From NCBI GenBank assembly GCA_943736015.1, contig OX031059.1, positions 44,589,159 through 44,653,158 of the forward strand: a DNA stretch of 64,000 nucleotides, written 5' to 3'. Positions within the stretch are counted from its first letter, which is position 1. Each line of letters opens with the position of its first letter. Shown piece by piece: positions 43,105 to 53,391 of this stretch. The stretch is from Tridacna crocea (lineage: Eukaryota > Mollusca > Bivalvia > Cardiida > Cardiidae). The translations under genes and the position numbers were made by a program. Under the pieces are notes generated by a model, which saw only the letters and a program-made list of their open reading frames with translations, was not told where the DNA came from and made no database searches.

Positions 43105-43777
43105 CACAACGCTGGACACCGTTGCTGACTGGTTCAAAGGGCTTAAATACTCAAACGACCATCAAGCTTCAGTTATATTTCGTCCTTTTCACGAAATGAA
43201 TGGCGGCTGGTTCTGGTGGGGCACAAATTCGAAAACGCAGAACACTGTGACAGACTACAAACATCTGTACCGGTTTGTCGTACATTACATGAGGGACGTC
43301 AAACAAGTTCATAATATTCTGTACGCGTTTTCTCCAAACAAACTGTCCAGCAAGACGGACTATCTCAGGTTTTATCCCGGGGACGATTACGTAGACATTC
43401 TAGGCTTGGACTTTTACTACCAACAGCCATTTCATCCAAGTTTTCAGTCATTCCAAAGTGGTGTTCAAGTTGTAACAGATTTAGCCTTGCAAAAGCATAA
43501 GATTGCTGCCCTAACTGAAATAGGCATTCAAAATCGCGGCTTAGATGCTCACCCAAACTTCTGGGTTGACCATGTTTTAAATCCTTTAAAGACAGGGCAT
43601 GGCACCAAGAAAATTTCATACATGCTGACATGGGACAATTTTTGCATTAAGACTTGCGAAGTTCGAGTCCCATACCATGGCCATCCCGCCGAAGGGTCAT
43701 TTATGAACTTCTGTCGAGACCCTCTGACTGTTTTTGAGACCCATGTTAATCATTTCACATCACAGATTATTGGATAA
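43105..43777 (+). CDS. GH26 beta-mannanase, exon 3 (catalytic residues)
   Basis: Acceptor TCTGTTTATTTCAG; the first base completes Asn178 and 223 more residues follow to TAA. FRPFHEMNGGWFWWG (residues 203-217) is the GH26 signature and holds the acid/base Glu208 after His207. ALTEIGI holds the nucleophile Glu316. The two are 108 residues apart, as I recall for Cellvibrio Man26A (E212 and E320). LDFYYQQPF and YMLTWDNFC are further barrel strands of the family. The C-terminus is the end of the catalytic domain; no carbohydrate-binding module or anchor is present. No clear AATAAA lies in the next 290 bases. Confidence 0.95.
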
Positions 43778-44075
43778 AAAGAGTCGTTAAGGATAGATTT
43801 CCTATGCTTTATTCTTATTTTCATTACTCCTATTTCTGTAGAACTACTGACCGTTCTTGGCCAGCCAGGCAAGCGGGAGAGAACTAAGAAACCCCTAATA
43901 CTTACTTACTAAACACTAGATTGCAATTCAGGGAATGGGTATTTTGAAGCATAGTGGGTTAGCGACCATAAAGGCTAGCTTGTGGCAGCTCTTGCGAATG
44001 GCGTATGCAGTCTGAGATTCTTCGCTCGTTCCTCATCTCCACCCCCATCTTTTCGCTATTTTCAAGTATCTTAAC
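43778..44075. other. 3' flank of the GH26 gene
   Basis: No canonical poly(A) signal or other feature seen. Confidence 0.3.
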
Positions 44076-44292
44076 TTAACCGTTTGCCAAACAACACTAT
44101 TTTAGACCGATATAAATTTGAAGCATTTGAAAACCACGTTTTCAATTTTGGACAAATACTGGATATGTATTTATAAGTATATAGAACAATGTAGGAAATG
44201 AGAAAGTGCTGTCACCAGGATTTTCTCCTTTCATACGAGAAACAAGTTTTCTTGTAGAATGTTTCAAACGTCCTTTCTCTAAAAGTCGTTAA
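44076..44292 (+). mobile_element. Decayed family A copy adjoining a fresh one
   Basis: TTAACCGTTTGCCAAACAAC to AAAAGTCGTTAA. Its last TTAA (44289-44292) is also the first TTAA of the next copy. Confidence 0.7.
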
Positions 44293-44517
44293 CTCTTTAC
44301 CACACGACAATATTTTAGGCTCGTCCAAACTGAAAGTATTTGCAGATGACAAAACAAAAGTGACTGAAATTTCGAAATTTGTTTTGTGAAGGGTAGAAAA
44401 CATTGTGGGAAAAGGAGAAAATGCTGGTTACCAGCATTTTCTCCTTTTCCCACAATGTTTTCTAAAGGCTTCTTTCTCAGGGGCGTCAAAAGTAGGGATT
44501 GTGTGGTAATGGGTTAA
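44289..44517 (+). mobile_element. Family A MITE, model full-length '+' copy
   Basis: 229 bp, TTAACTCTTTACCACACGAC to GTGTGGTAATGGGTTAA, with a perfect hairpin around GCTGGTTACCAGC. Confidence 0.93.
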
Positions 44518-44699
44518 ACTTGGAATTACAGTGTAAAGCGTTAAAGAGAGGATGGATTTTAGACTAGCAGAAAAAAGACGATATTTTTGGTACAACTTTT
44601 CTATTTCACTCTATCTTTTAAAACCATTGGAACTCCTGTCGATCGTACAGACCCAAGCAAAGAGATTGCAAGGTTCTTCTCGTCAAAAAAAGTCTCACC

Positions 44700-44772
44700 A
44701 TAGCGGACGATCTGTATCCAAGATCATACTGTACATTTTGTTGTAGTCTGATCTTAAGTTATAATGTCCGTG
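44700..44772. repeat. Family C hairpin
   Basis: TAGCGGACGATCTGTATCCA opens it. AGATCATACTGTACATTTTG and GTAGTCTGATCTTAAGTT are eroded arms. Confidence 0.6.
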
Positions 44773-44889
44773 AATACTAGTTGAGTCACTCGTAGCAGTC
44801 TATGGATCACAAGTTCTGTCAGTCTGGAGAACGAATAAAAATTGTAGAAACTATATAACAGACTGTTTTCTTCAGAAAGCCATATCAGA

Positions 44890-45165
44890 ACAATTCCCCC
44901 CCGACAATTCCCCCCCTGGACAATTGCCACCTGTGAACAATCCCCCTCCCGGACCATTGCCCCTGCCCCCCCCCCCCGGGCTATTGCTCCCGATGGCGAA
45001 CCCCCCTCCTCACGGACTATTGCCTCCCGAATATGGAATTCGTCCTCGGTAGGCAATAGTCCGGGGGGGGATCCTGGGGGTCGCGGGGGGCAGGAGGTGG
45101 TCGGGGGTCCTAAGGGGGCAATTGTCTTGGGGGGATTATCCGGGGGGGGGGGGGCAGTTGTCCTA
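44890..45165. repeat. C-rich block facing a G-rich block
   Basis: The left half repeats ACAATTCCCCCCC/ACAATTGCC-like units, and the right half repeats GGGGGG with GGCAATTGTC units, so the two halves are loosely inverted (CGGACTATTGCC against GGCAATAGTCCG). G runs of 6-12 allow G-quadruplexes on both strands. Base composition is unlike everything around it. Confidence 0.85.
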
Positions 45166-45761
45166 GAATGACAATTAAATTAATGTGAATCTTGCCCTGC
45201 GAAAAAAGTGGTTTAATGCGTCTATAGGAGGTATAGCCAGCGCAGTATGAGCAGGCTGACCAGGGTCGGATCGTTTTGCAAATTGATAAGCGTTGTGCAT
45301 GTCACAGGAACATTTTATATCATGAATCATCCGGTCGTTAGAGAAATGGAATCTGTATTATTGAATTACTTATTTGACATGATGCATCACTCACAGGTTT
45401 TTTTCAGAGTGCCATTATCTATTAGTTTGCCTGTATGGTGCTTTTGATATGTTTTTAACACTATTTCAGTTATATCATGCTGGCCAGTACATCTCACTAT
45501 GCATTCCTAACTATATCACTATGCGTTTCAAAGATAGCTTACTACATGTATTTGTTTCACTGATATTACTTCACACAACAATCTTTCCGGAGTTGAAGGT
45601 GCTTTCCCCTATAGCAGCACCGATACAATGTTGTGCCGCAAAAGACTTTCGTAATACTCGCACAAAATTTTGCGATACTGGCATTCGGTCCCCTTGGGTC
45701 CCGTTTTACTAAAGTAGTTACGTAATTATAGTATGAGGGCATATTTCTGCCACCATATACT
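45166..45761. other. Spacer with a family D remnant
   Basis: 45190-45290 keeps GAGCAGGCTGACCAGGGTCG. No supported gene in the rest. Confidence 0.4.
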
Positions 45762-46672
45762 CAGTGTAGGACCGGAAGTGTGCATTATTTGATATTGTAT
45801 GTCACTTGGGAGTCTGTACAGTGGCGAAATGTCACTTGATTCTAGAAAACTGTGTTTCCACGGTAAGTGAAGTTAAATATTTTTTTCATTTATTTTTATA
45901 TTTGATTGAATTCTTTCCATCCACATGTACTTTTGATATATATTAAACATGCCAGGCACCTGATCGTGCAATATGCAACCTCCTGATTTTCAACTACAAA
46001 AAATAGCAGAATTTTCGCTTTAGCGCACACGACAGAGTTCTTTCTACGATTAAAAGGTCTGCCGATGTGTCTGCTTTCTCTTTTCGTCAACAAGTTCCAA
46101 GTTGTGACCTTAAAAACGATTAAAATGACGAAATTTCAGCATGTCTACCAACAGAATTTTGTACTGTCACTTGTATAAAATATTATAGATCTCAAGTGAC
46201 TGTACAACAGCTTATCAGGTGACAGTACAAATTCCCTATGTTGACATGCCATTTTAAACGAACGATTAGGAGGATTGTAGTCGATTTTGTTACCAATTCT
46301 TTACATGTTTTCAAACAAAAAAGAATAAAGAAACTGTCTATACATTTTCCGTTCAGCAAAAAAGCTTTTAAGGATGATTAATCAAACAAAATACCCCGTT
46401 GTTGTCAACTGTATTTTAGTATGGTTACATGATCAAGGCATCCCCATATCTCCAGGAAAGCTTTTCAGAGCACATGAGTGGTCTTGATACGGTCTATGAT
46501 TAACAAACAAACAACTGGATATGAAGGTTTTATAATAGCTATCAAAATATATGAAAAATCACCAGCTTGACTTACCGTGTGTTAGCAATTCTCACGACCA
46601 AGTGACTCACCGCTGTACAGACTCCCAAGTGACATACAATCTGAAACACTGTACACTTCCGGTCCTACACCG
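45762..46672. mobile_element. Family L inverted-repeat transposon, non-autonomous
   Basis: CAGTGTAGGACCGGAAGTGT at the left mirrors ACACTTCCGGTCCTACACCG at the right, with inversion extending about 90 bp (GTGACATACAAT, GACTCCCAAGTGAC). About 911 bp, no transposase frame. CAGTG ends recall hAT elements, but no 8-bp duplication is visible. A right half copy is in GH26 intron 1. Confidence 0.75.
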
Positions 46673-46849
46673 CGATATAGGGTTCCGAAGAAAAATAATG
46701 GATTTAGAAAACCAACACTTCCTTTTATCTGGGGCTCTGGCCTTCATACGGTTGTTAGACAAAGTAGATTTTATTGGTCCATTATTATGTGACAACTTGC
46801 TTAGTAAAACGCATCACGGAGATGACCATTTTTGCAAGAGCAATGCCTA

Positions 46850-47117
46850 TAACCTGGCTTGCATTACGCGAAAAGGGACATTCGGACATTTGCGCAAATT
46901 GTCGTCTCGGATCAGCCTGCGCAGTCGGCGCAGGCTAATCCGAAACGACACTTTCCGTTTCTATGTGATTTTCTGCTTTGCGCAAGTCTATTGTAGCACA
47001 AAATCTAATATAGTCGTAAAGTGTCGTCTCAGATTAGCCTGCGCGGCAAGCGCAGGCTGATCCGAGACGACACTTTACGCAAATGTGCGAATGCCCCTTT
47101 TCACGTGCTGCAAGCCA
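46850..47117. mobile_element. Family D element with two palindromes
   Basis: TTGTCGTCTCGGATCAGCCT pairs with GGCTAATCCGAAACGAC, and AAGTGTCGTCTCAGATTAGC with GCTGATCCGAGACGACACTT. Ends: ACCTGGCTTGCATTACGCGA and ACGTGCTGCAAGCC. It is the intact relative of the split copy at 7378-8130. Confidence 0.85.
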
Positions 47118-47204
47118 ATTATATTGTTCAATCAGATCAACGAAAATTATCTATTCTTTACTTTTCTTTCGAAGTCGTCGGCTCCATTTTCTTGATATTT
47201 ACTT

Positions 47205-47420
47205 TTGTAGCAGACGACGAAATTCTAGAGTTGAATTAGACGCATTTACAGACGATAACGTTTATGTGGCTCAAACGAAGGGGATCTAGTTTTGATGGAG
47301 TAGAAAACAATGCAGGCAAATGAGAAAATGCTGATTGACGTAGTATTTTACTCGAATATCGAACATCATATTATTTTCACCTGTGGGATGTGATATATTC
47401 GAGTAAAATACATATGTGTC
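47205..47420. repeat. Family A remnant followed by a hairpin
   Basis: 47205-47340 keeps AGACGACGAAATTCTAGAG and GAGTAGAAAACAATGCAGGC. 47345-47412 is a stem of GTATTTTACTCGAATAT with ATATTCGAGTAAAATAC. Confidence 0.6.
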
Positions 47421-47694
47421 TTTTTTTTTTTAATTTTTAGAAATGATCAGTTTACTTTGGAATGTTATGTCTTGACATCTCATAACATACTGTGACCCAT
47501 CCCACATAATGTATGCTCCTTTTACCGTTTCACTTGCGTACGTATGCAGACGAAAATTTAAAAGAGCAACAAGCAATATCTCCTTTTCTCAACCTGAAGG
47601 ATTCTGGTGTTTTTGGCTGTAGATATTAAAATATCGGATTGTTATTTAAAGTTTCAGCGATAAAGCATTGTTTCTTTGCAGTTTCGTTCTCAGG

Positions 47695-47830
47695 TTACAG
47701 TTCTACATGGTTCAGTCAGTCCACGGTTAATGTTTGGTTCGAGTTTCAATCCAGGCGGCGTATCTAGTAAGATCTTGTAGGCCTACCGCTGGACAAGGCA
47801 CTCCACAGAACCTTGAGCACCTTAAAAATC
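47695..47830 (+). mobile_element. tRNA-derived SINE-like fragment
   Basis: TGGTTCGAGTTTCAATCC resembles a Pol III B box, preceded by CATGGTTCAGTCAG (weak A box). TGGACAAGGCACTCC follows, like the GGGCAAGGCACTT segment common after tRNA heads in animal SINEs. Confidence 0.4.
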
Positions 47831-48389
47831 AGTGTAGAAATATTATTTGTCAACAAAGTGTTAAAAGTGGCTTTAGTGACATACAAAGAAAAATATTATC
47901 GCAGATTTCGCTTTGATAATTCCTTTTCCTTAGTTATATAGATTGGGGTCAAAGATTAAATCCTCGTGGTAATTTACCGCCATTTTGATTGTATGAAAAC
48001 GAAAGAAGAAGCGTAGGCTCGGATTATTTTGATAAACTGTGGTATTGCATGTAAGTTGATCGTTAATCTATACGTTAATCTAATTGATAACATCCATTAT
48101 ATCACTTAGCATTGAATGCACAGTCTTAAAGACGCTGACAGTCAAAGTTTCATACAATCTTTGATAGAAAAAATGTTTGTTTACTACGGTGACGTCAGAC
48201 GCTTGGACTCTAAAGAAGGTTGTTGTCTCCGAATCTATGCTCTTCGTATAAAGCTTTAACAAAAGTCGTAGTTTTGACAAGTTGGATGACTATCATGATT
48301 AAAAGACTGACCTCTAATTTTGATCACTGTCAGAATTACGGGTTTGTATTGGGAATTCGCGACGACGGCTTGTTGACTAAAGAACACAG
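47831..48389. other. Spacer, nothing recognised
   Basis: AT-rich. A GTGACGTCAG site lies near 48189. No gene supported. Confidence 0.3.
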
Positions 48390-48578
48390 TAATAAAGTTT
48401 TAGAATTGTCCAAGAAGATGTCAATTGCAGTCAACAATTTAATGCGTCCCAGTTGATTAAGTTTTTGTTTTTGAAAGATTAGAAAACATTGTTGGACAAG
48501 TAGAAAATGTATTTTATCCAGCTTTCGCTTCTTTTCCATTCCTTTTCCAAAGCTTTCTTTCTCTCAGGGAATGTTACC
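48390..48578 (+). mobile_element. Decayed family A copy
   Basis: AAGTTTTAGAATTGTCCAAG, GAAAACATTGTTGGACAAG and TTTCTTTCTCTCAGGGA remain. Confidence 0.6.
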
Positions 48579-49478
48579 TATAGTCTGAAGGTGTCTGCTC
48601 CGATGATATTTTTGTGACTGGTCTTTGCATTCACCTTGAGACAAACGTTCATTTAAAGTATCTGGAGTCTTAAATTGGCGACTAGTAATATTTTTCTTGT
48701 CATGTGTTTGTTAACCGATGATTACGACAAAACCGAGAACAATCTAGCATAACAGCTAAGTTCAAGAAGATTATATTGTCGAGTGTCCGTATTCTGTGAG
48801 TGTCCTTGAACCGATGATAAATATGAGACAAAATAAACTAATTATCACATGTTAAAGAAATTTACGTTTTTCTCTTGATGTTAAGTTGTGTTCCTGCTCA
48901 AAAAATGCAAAGATCATCGACTTTCTGCTGTAAATACTACCGAGCTACCTGAATTAGGTCACGCCATGTTTGCAATAGAAGGCCTATGGTATGTTCTTTA
49001 TTTATGCACATTCAGGGCTCCCGCTGTCGATTGCCAGTGGCGCCAAATGCGAAAATTTAGAAAAAATGGCACCAAAAATGAAGCACTGGCGAATGTATTG
49101 GCGACAAGCAAATGTCTATAAACTATCCTCTGACATACACAGTATTGTATCGAGGTAAAGGAAGTCCATGTAACTGTTTATCACACCTTATCAGGCTGGC
49201 ATTCATTAACGGTCTTTTCTTAATTACACACCATGTGCAAGTTTGCATACACACCACTGCTAAACAATCAAATATCAATAGTTTGTCACACCCCTTTGAG
49301 CACCTGTATCAAACCAATCAGTTATCAGATACAAGATTTAGTTGCCGCCCATAATTTCTCTAAAGCCACGCCTTCAGTATGCCTTACCTGGTCTACATCC
49401 TTTCACTGGCTAGAAATTTGTCGTGTGTATTTATTGATGTTGTTTATGAAAAACATGATAATGGTACAGATCTGTTTA

Positions 49479-51225
49479 CTGTGAAACCATTAATATTCGT
49501 TGAGTACTAATTTTCGTCGATTTCGTGGGTAGGTAAGTCCACGAATTCAAGTTCCCGACGAAAGATAGGTCCTTTGCCATCTTCAACTAAGTTGGGTTCG
49601 GCTTCATTGATCAATAACGAACGTGAGGACGCCAACGTTAAAATGTACACACTATCGAACAGAAAGTTATTTACACCTTAGATTATTTGTTCCTATAAAG
49701 ATTTCTTTGAGAGTTAACAATTACCGAGTGAAAATAGTGATTTTTTCATTGCCTTAACTTCATTTCTTTTTCTGTTATCCCGGCGACGACGGCATAAACA
49801 ATGTTGAAAAATTACCTACACGCATCGAGTCAAGTAATCCATGTTTATCTTTTACTGTTGCAATTCGGCTGCGATGTTATTTTTTTTACAAACAGCCATA
49901 CTTTCTGCTGACTACACAAAACATGTCACGCGACTGCCCAGGTGTTTTTGAAACAGCCATTTCTAAACGCAATGTGACCATAGATTTTGTGGGGTAAAAC
50001 AGTCGTACATTAGTACAACAAACGTTTGTTTTACAACCCTCTTGCTCGAATGACCTACACGTTACGTCATAGATTTACCCCAAATCAAAATTTTACTGCA
50101 AACGCGTGTGTACCTGCGACAGGCATAAAATCATGTTGACGGACGGCTTGTTTTTTATTTGGGTCGTTCTAATATTGAATTTGGTGATGACAACATGGCG
50201 GATTTCAACGTGTTGTTGGACGGTGTCAGACTAAACAGAACTTGCAGTCTGATCGTCGATCTATCCCATCCAGTTGAACAATGGCATAGCTCGTATTAGA
50301 AAGCAACTTTTGGAAGTTTGCAAGATTCACTGGAAGCCGAAACTTGGGTCTCCTACAATTTTGACTCTTCACGCGTGTTCTAAATATAGATCTAGATGCA
50401 AATTTGTCGGAGTTTACACTTATTATTTCGGACACACTGTTGGATAACAAGGTAAAATGTATCATTTCAGTAATGATAAGCGAATCGAGCTCTAAACAAA
50501 AGATCTCTTTCCTTCTGTCACAATATATCGGTGAATATGTGGTAAGCAGTCTTGTTAAATTCCTAAGTGACCCCGACATGTGGGAAGGATAGCTTCGGCA
50601 GTCTGCAGTTTAACCCATTACCAAACGACAATATTTTAGGGCTGTCCAAATTGAAAGCATTTGCAGACGACAATATAAAAGTGACTGAACATTTGAAATT
50701 TGTTTTGTGAAGTGTAGAAAACGTTGTGGGAAAAGGAGAAAATGCTGGTTACCAGCATTTTCTCCTTTTCCCATAATATTTTCTAAAGGCTTCTTTCTGA
50801 GGGTCGTCAAAAGTAGGGATTGTGTGGTAATGGGTTAAAAGCAGACGATTCTGAAAAGAGCGTCGTATCTTTTACGGCGTAAAATTTGACTGTAAACTGT
50901 GACTACAGGATTAAATAATAACCGTGTAAATTGCAAATAATTACGCATGTCTTAATTGATAGACTTGAGACTGGCGATCAGATTATCAGATAAGTGTCAT
51001 AAACTTTATACCCTTTACACCCGATACGATACCTGTATACTTGTCATCGATCGAGTCCCGTCTTTTTGTCATTGACACACTTTATTAATGGATAGTTTAG
51101 ATCTTTTTTTCACTAAAAAATTTTTCTTTTGGAAATGGAAAATCAACGAATTTACGGTCCAACGAAAATGCCGAATTTGAAAAATCCACGAAATTTCATA
51201 CCAACGAAATTACATGAATCCACAG
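49479..51225. mobile_element. Nested element with CTGTG ends flanked by TA
   Basis: CTGTGAAACCATTAATATTC at the left and, inverted, CTGTGGATTCATGTAATTTC at the right share the TTCGT..ATTTTCGT..ATTTCGTGG layout over about 60 bp. A TA lies next to each end (49477-49478 and 51226-51227), as expected for a TA-targeting element. No coding capacity. Confidence 0.6.
50610..50838 (+). mobile_element. Family A MITE, full length
   Basis: 229 bp, TTAACCCATTACCAAACGAC to TGTGGTAATGGGTTAA. Left arm ACGTTGTGGG and right arm CCCATAATAT show small unshared changes. Confidence 0.92.
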
Positions 51226-52378
51226 TATCTAGCGTAGAAATGACAGATTTTGGAGTTAGTTGCTACATATACTGAAAATTTTATACATAATAAAGCCGAA
51301 AACAATTTGTGAAAATTAACTGATATGAAAAAATGGATCGTCAAAAAAGCGTGAAAACCCATGACAAAACAACATGTCGGTTTGACTTTGTCCGATCAAA
51401 AGCATTTCAGACTGTCTTTAGCTTTGATGATGACTTTCAACAGCAAGTTTACACAAATATATGTATAAAACTCTAAAGTAGGTGCTAGAATATGTCTTAT
51501 ATTGAGGAAAAACACAGATGGTTTTATGATGTGAAAATGCTGAATGAATGAGGGGGGGAGTTACACTTTGTAGGCCACTTTGTCTTAGTGATAATACAGG
51601 AACAAGTTACTATATAGGACACTCATACGGAGAGAAAAGACCAGAATAAAAGGACCTTTTAAAAAATAAACTTAAGGATGTTTTAGGATAAAGGAAATGA
51701 TGTCGTAACCCTTCACCACACAATCCCAAATTTCTTCCTGAATTTCTTAAAAACTGACAGAATTTTAACAGATTGGCAGTCATAGAATTAAGGAGCTGTA
51801 TTACTTTTCAAATAGAAATTCTATGTCCCTACAGCTCAAAACCGTGAAACCATTGGGGAAAAAGAAACTGGAGTATCTAAAGCACTATGTGGCTACCTCT
51901 TTTGGCTCCTACTGGCCCCAATTTTTATGAAGTGGCGAATTTGATGGCGCAAAAATTAAAACTTGCAGGGGAAGCCCTGATATTGAACATGAAAATACAT
52001 GTAGTTATCAAAAGTTATGAAAATGACCAGAAATTTTTGTTTTTTGAAGGCAAGTAATTTTGAGCTAATATTCTGTTCTCACTCCTTAATTTCATCAAGT
52101 TGTATCCTGATCATCACAGAATATGGACACTCTAGGCTACCATGTTTGAAAATAGAATGATAAATCATCATTTGTCTTTCTTTAGAATAAGGGGAGTGAT
52201 GGAATGGTAGAAAATCAACTGGGTAAACCATTGTGAAAGATAAGAATCCTATTTAAAACAATAAAAACTTTGTGGACTTTTTTTTATATTTTTTTCACAG
52301 AAATTGATGTTTCACTCGGGCACTTACTGTAACAGCCTTAGGCAGTTTAAATGAGTACCTTGCAGCATGCTTCTAAAA

Positions 52379-53042
52379 GAGCCATTACACCATGACGTTC
52401 TGGTCAACGTTCTCTGAGCATTTCAATCGTTCGATTTTTGAGCGTTCTAGAATGAGGATGGCACATCTGACGTGTAATTAACATGTGCCTAATGCATGAC
52501 TAGCGTGTATCTAACGCACAAGAAGCGCGTAACAGCGACCAAGTAAGATACTTCCATATGCATGGGCGTTTGGGAAACGTTGAAATGACGCTCAGTGGAC
52601 GCCAAAAGGACGTTTGTTTCACTTTAGTCACACGCTGCGTGCGCTAGGCGACCATTCAGCGGTCATTGACTGGTCACCAATCAGTGGTTCACTGCAAAGC
52701 ATACGATTAGTAACAACCAAGTAATGCTAGCATAACGACTGACTTGCAATAGCCAAATCCTTGCATTGCTCGATGAGTGTTAGTAAAACATTCCACAAAC
52801 GTTCTTAATGATTTTCAGCGTTCAGAATTAAACGTTGAAGAACTTTGGTGTCATTTAGAACTTTTGTGCATGTTTAAAACTTTTTTTCCGTACTAGTGTT
52901 CTCTGCCAATTCCCTGCGATCACAGAATTCACCAGCGTTCACACAACGCTCTTCTGGTGCTATTCCAGCGACCATGGGTGACTAACAACATTTCCTCAAA
53001 CGCCAGAGAACGTTGACCAGAAAGTCATGGTTTGACGGCCCC
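52379..53042. mobile_element. 664-bp inverted-repeat element inserted in repeat N
   Basis: GCCATTACACCATGACGTTC with TGGTCAACGTTCTCTG is mirrored at the right by CAGAGAACGTTGACCA and GTCATGGTTTGACGGCC (about 38 bp, few mismatches). The uninterrupted copy near 58015 reads GTTTTTAAGAAAAATAAAG, so the insertion is at a TTAA-like site (CTAA on the left, TTAA on the right). Inside, short ACGTT/AACGTTG-like motifs recur. Confidence 0.75.
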
Positions 53043-53391
53043 TTAAGAAAAATAAACCAAGTTATCTTAAAAATATCTCAAGATACACATTGATTTCCTT
53101 TTCCTATTAACACACAGTCACAACTTTTAAGTAGTAGAGGATGAATGTCTTTGAAAACATTGTGGAAAAATTAGAAAATGACAGTAATCAACTTTTTCTT
53201 CTTATCTTACAATGTTTTCTATTTCATGGAAGACAAACTGCATTCAATTTGAGCCAGGCTTAAATTTTGTTGTCTGATGAAGAATTTCGGTTAGCGAAAA
53301 AAGTTCTTCCTTGCTCCACAAAACTTCTTCCTAAATTCTCTGGAGGGAGAAGTCACTTCTCCCTAAATTTCTGGGCTAGCTTGATCCTTGA

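Larger units (their letters stand above)
49013..51979. mobile_element. 2.97-kb inserted element with CAGGGCT ends
   Basis: The left end CAGGGCTCCCGCTG and the inverted right end CAGGGCTTCCCCTG form terminal inverted repeats. Flanks ACATT and ATATT could be a 5-bp target duplication, judged against the empty site near 58400. The CAGGG start is hAT-like, yet hAT elements duplicate 8 bp, so class is open. No transposase. It contains family A (50610-50838), half a family C hairpin (50220-50270) and the nested element at 49479. Confidence 0.7.
48661..53391 (+). repeat. Host repeat N, left copy, interrupted by two insertions
   Basis: Three segments (48661-49012, 51980-52378, 53043-53391) together match, inverted, the continuous copy at 57655-58778. 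Landmarks: TGTTTGTTAACCGATGATTA, CGAGCTACCTGAATTAGGTC, GTAACAGCCTTAGGCAGTTT and GGGAGAAGTCACTTCTCCCT. The two gaps are the elements at 49013-51979 and 52379-53042. A diverged family A copy (about 53130-53290) is part of the shared sequence. Confidence 0.8.

Noticed and set aside
46551..47060. 169-codon plus-strand frame
   Set aside because: Its first part is the right end of the family L element and its second part the family D palindromes, so it is chance reading through repeats.
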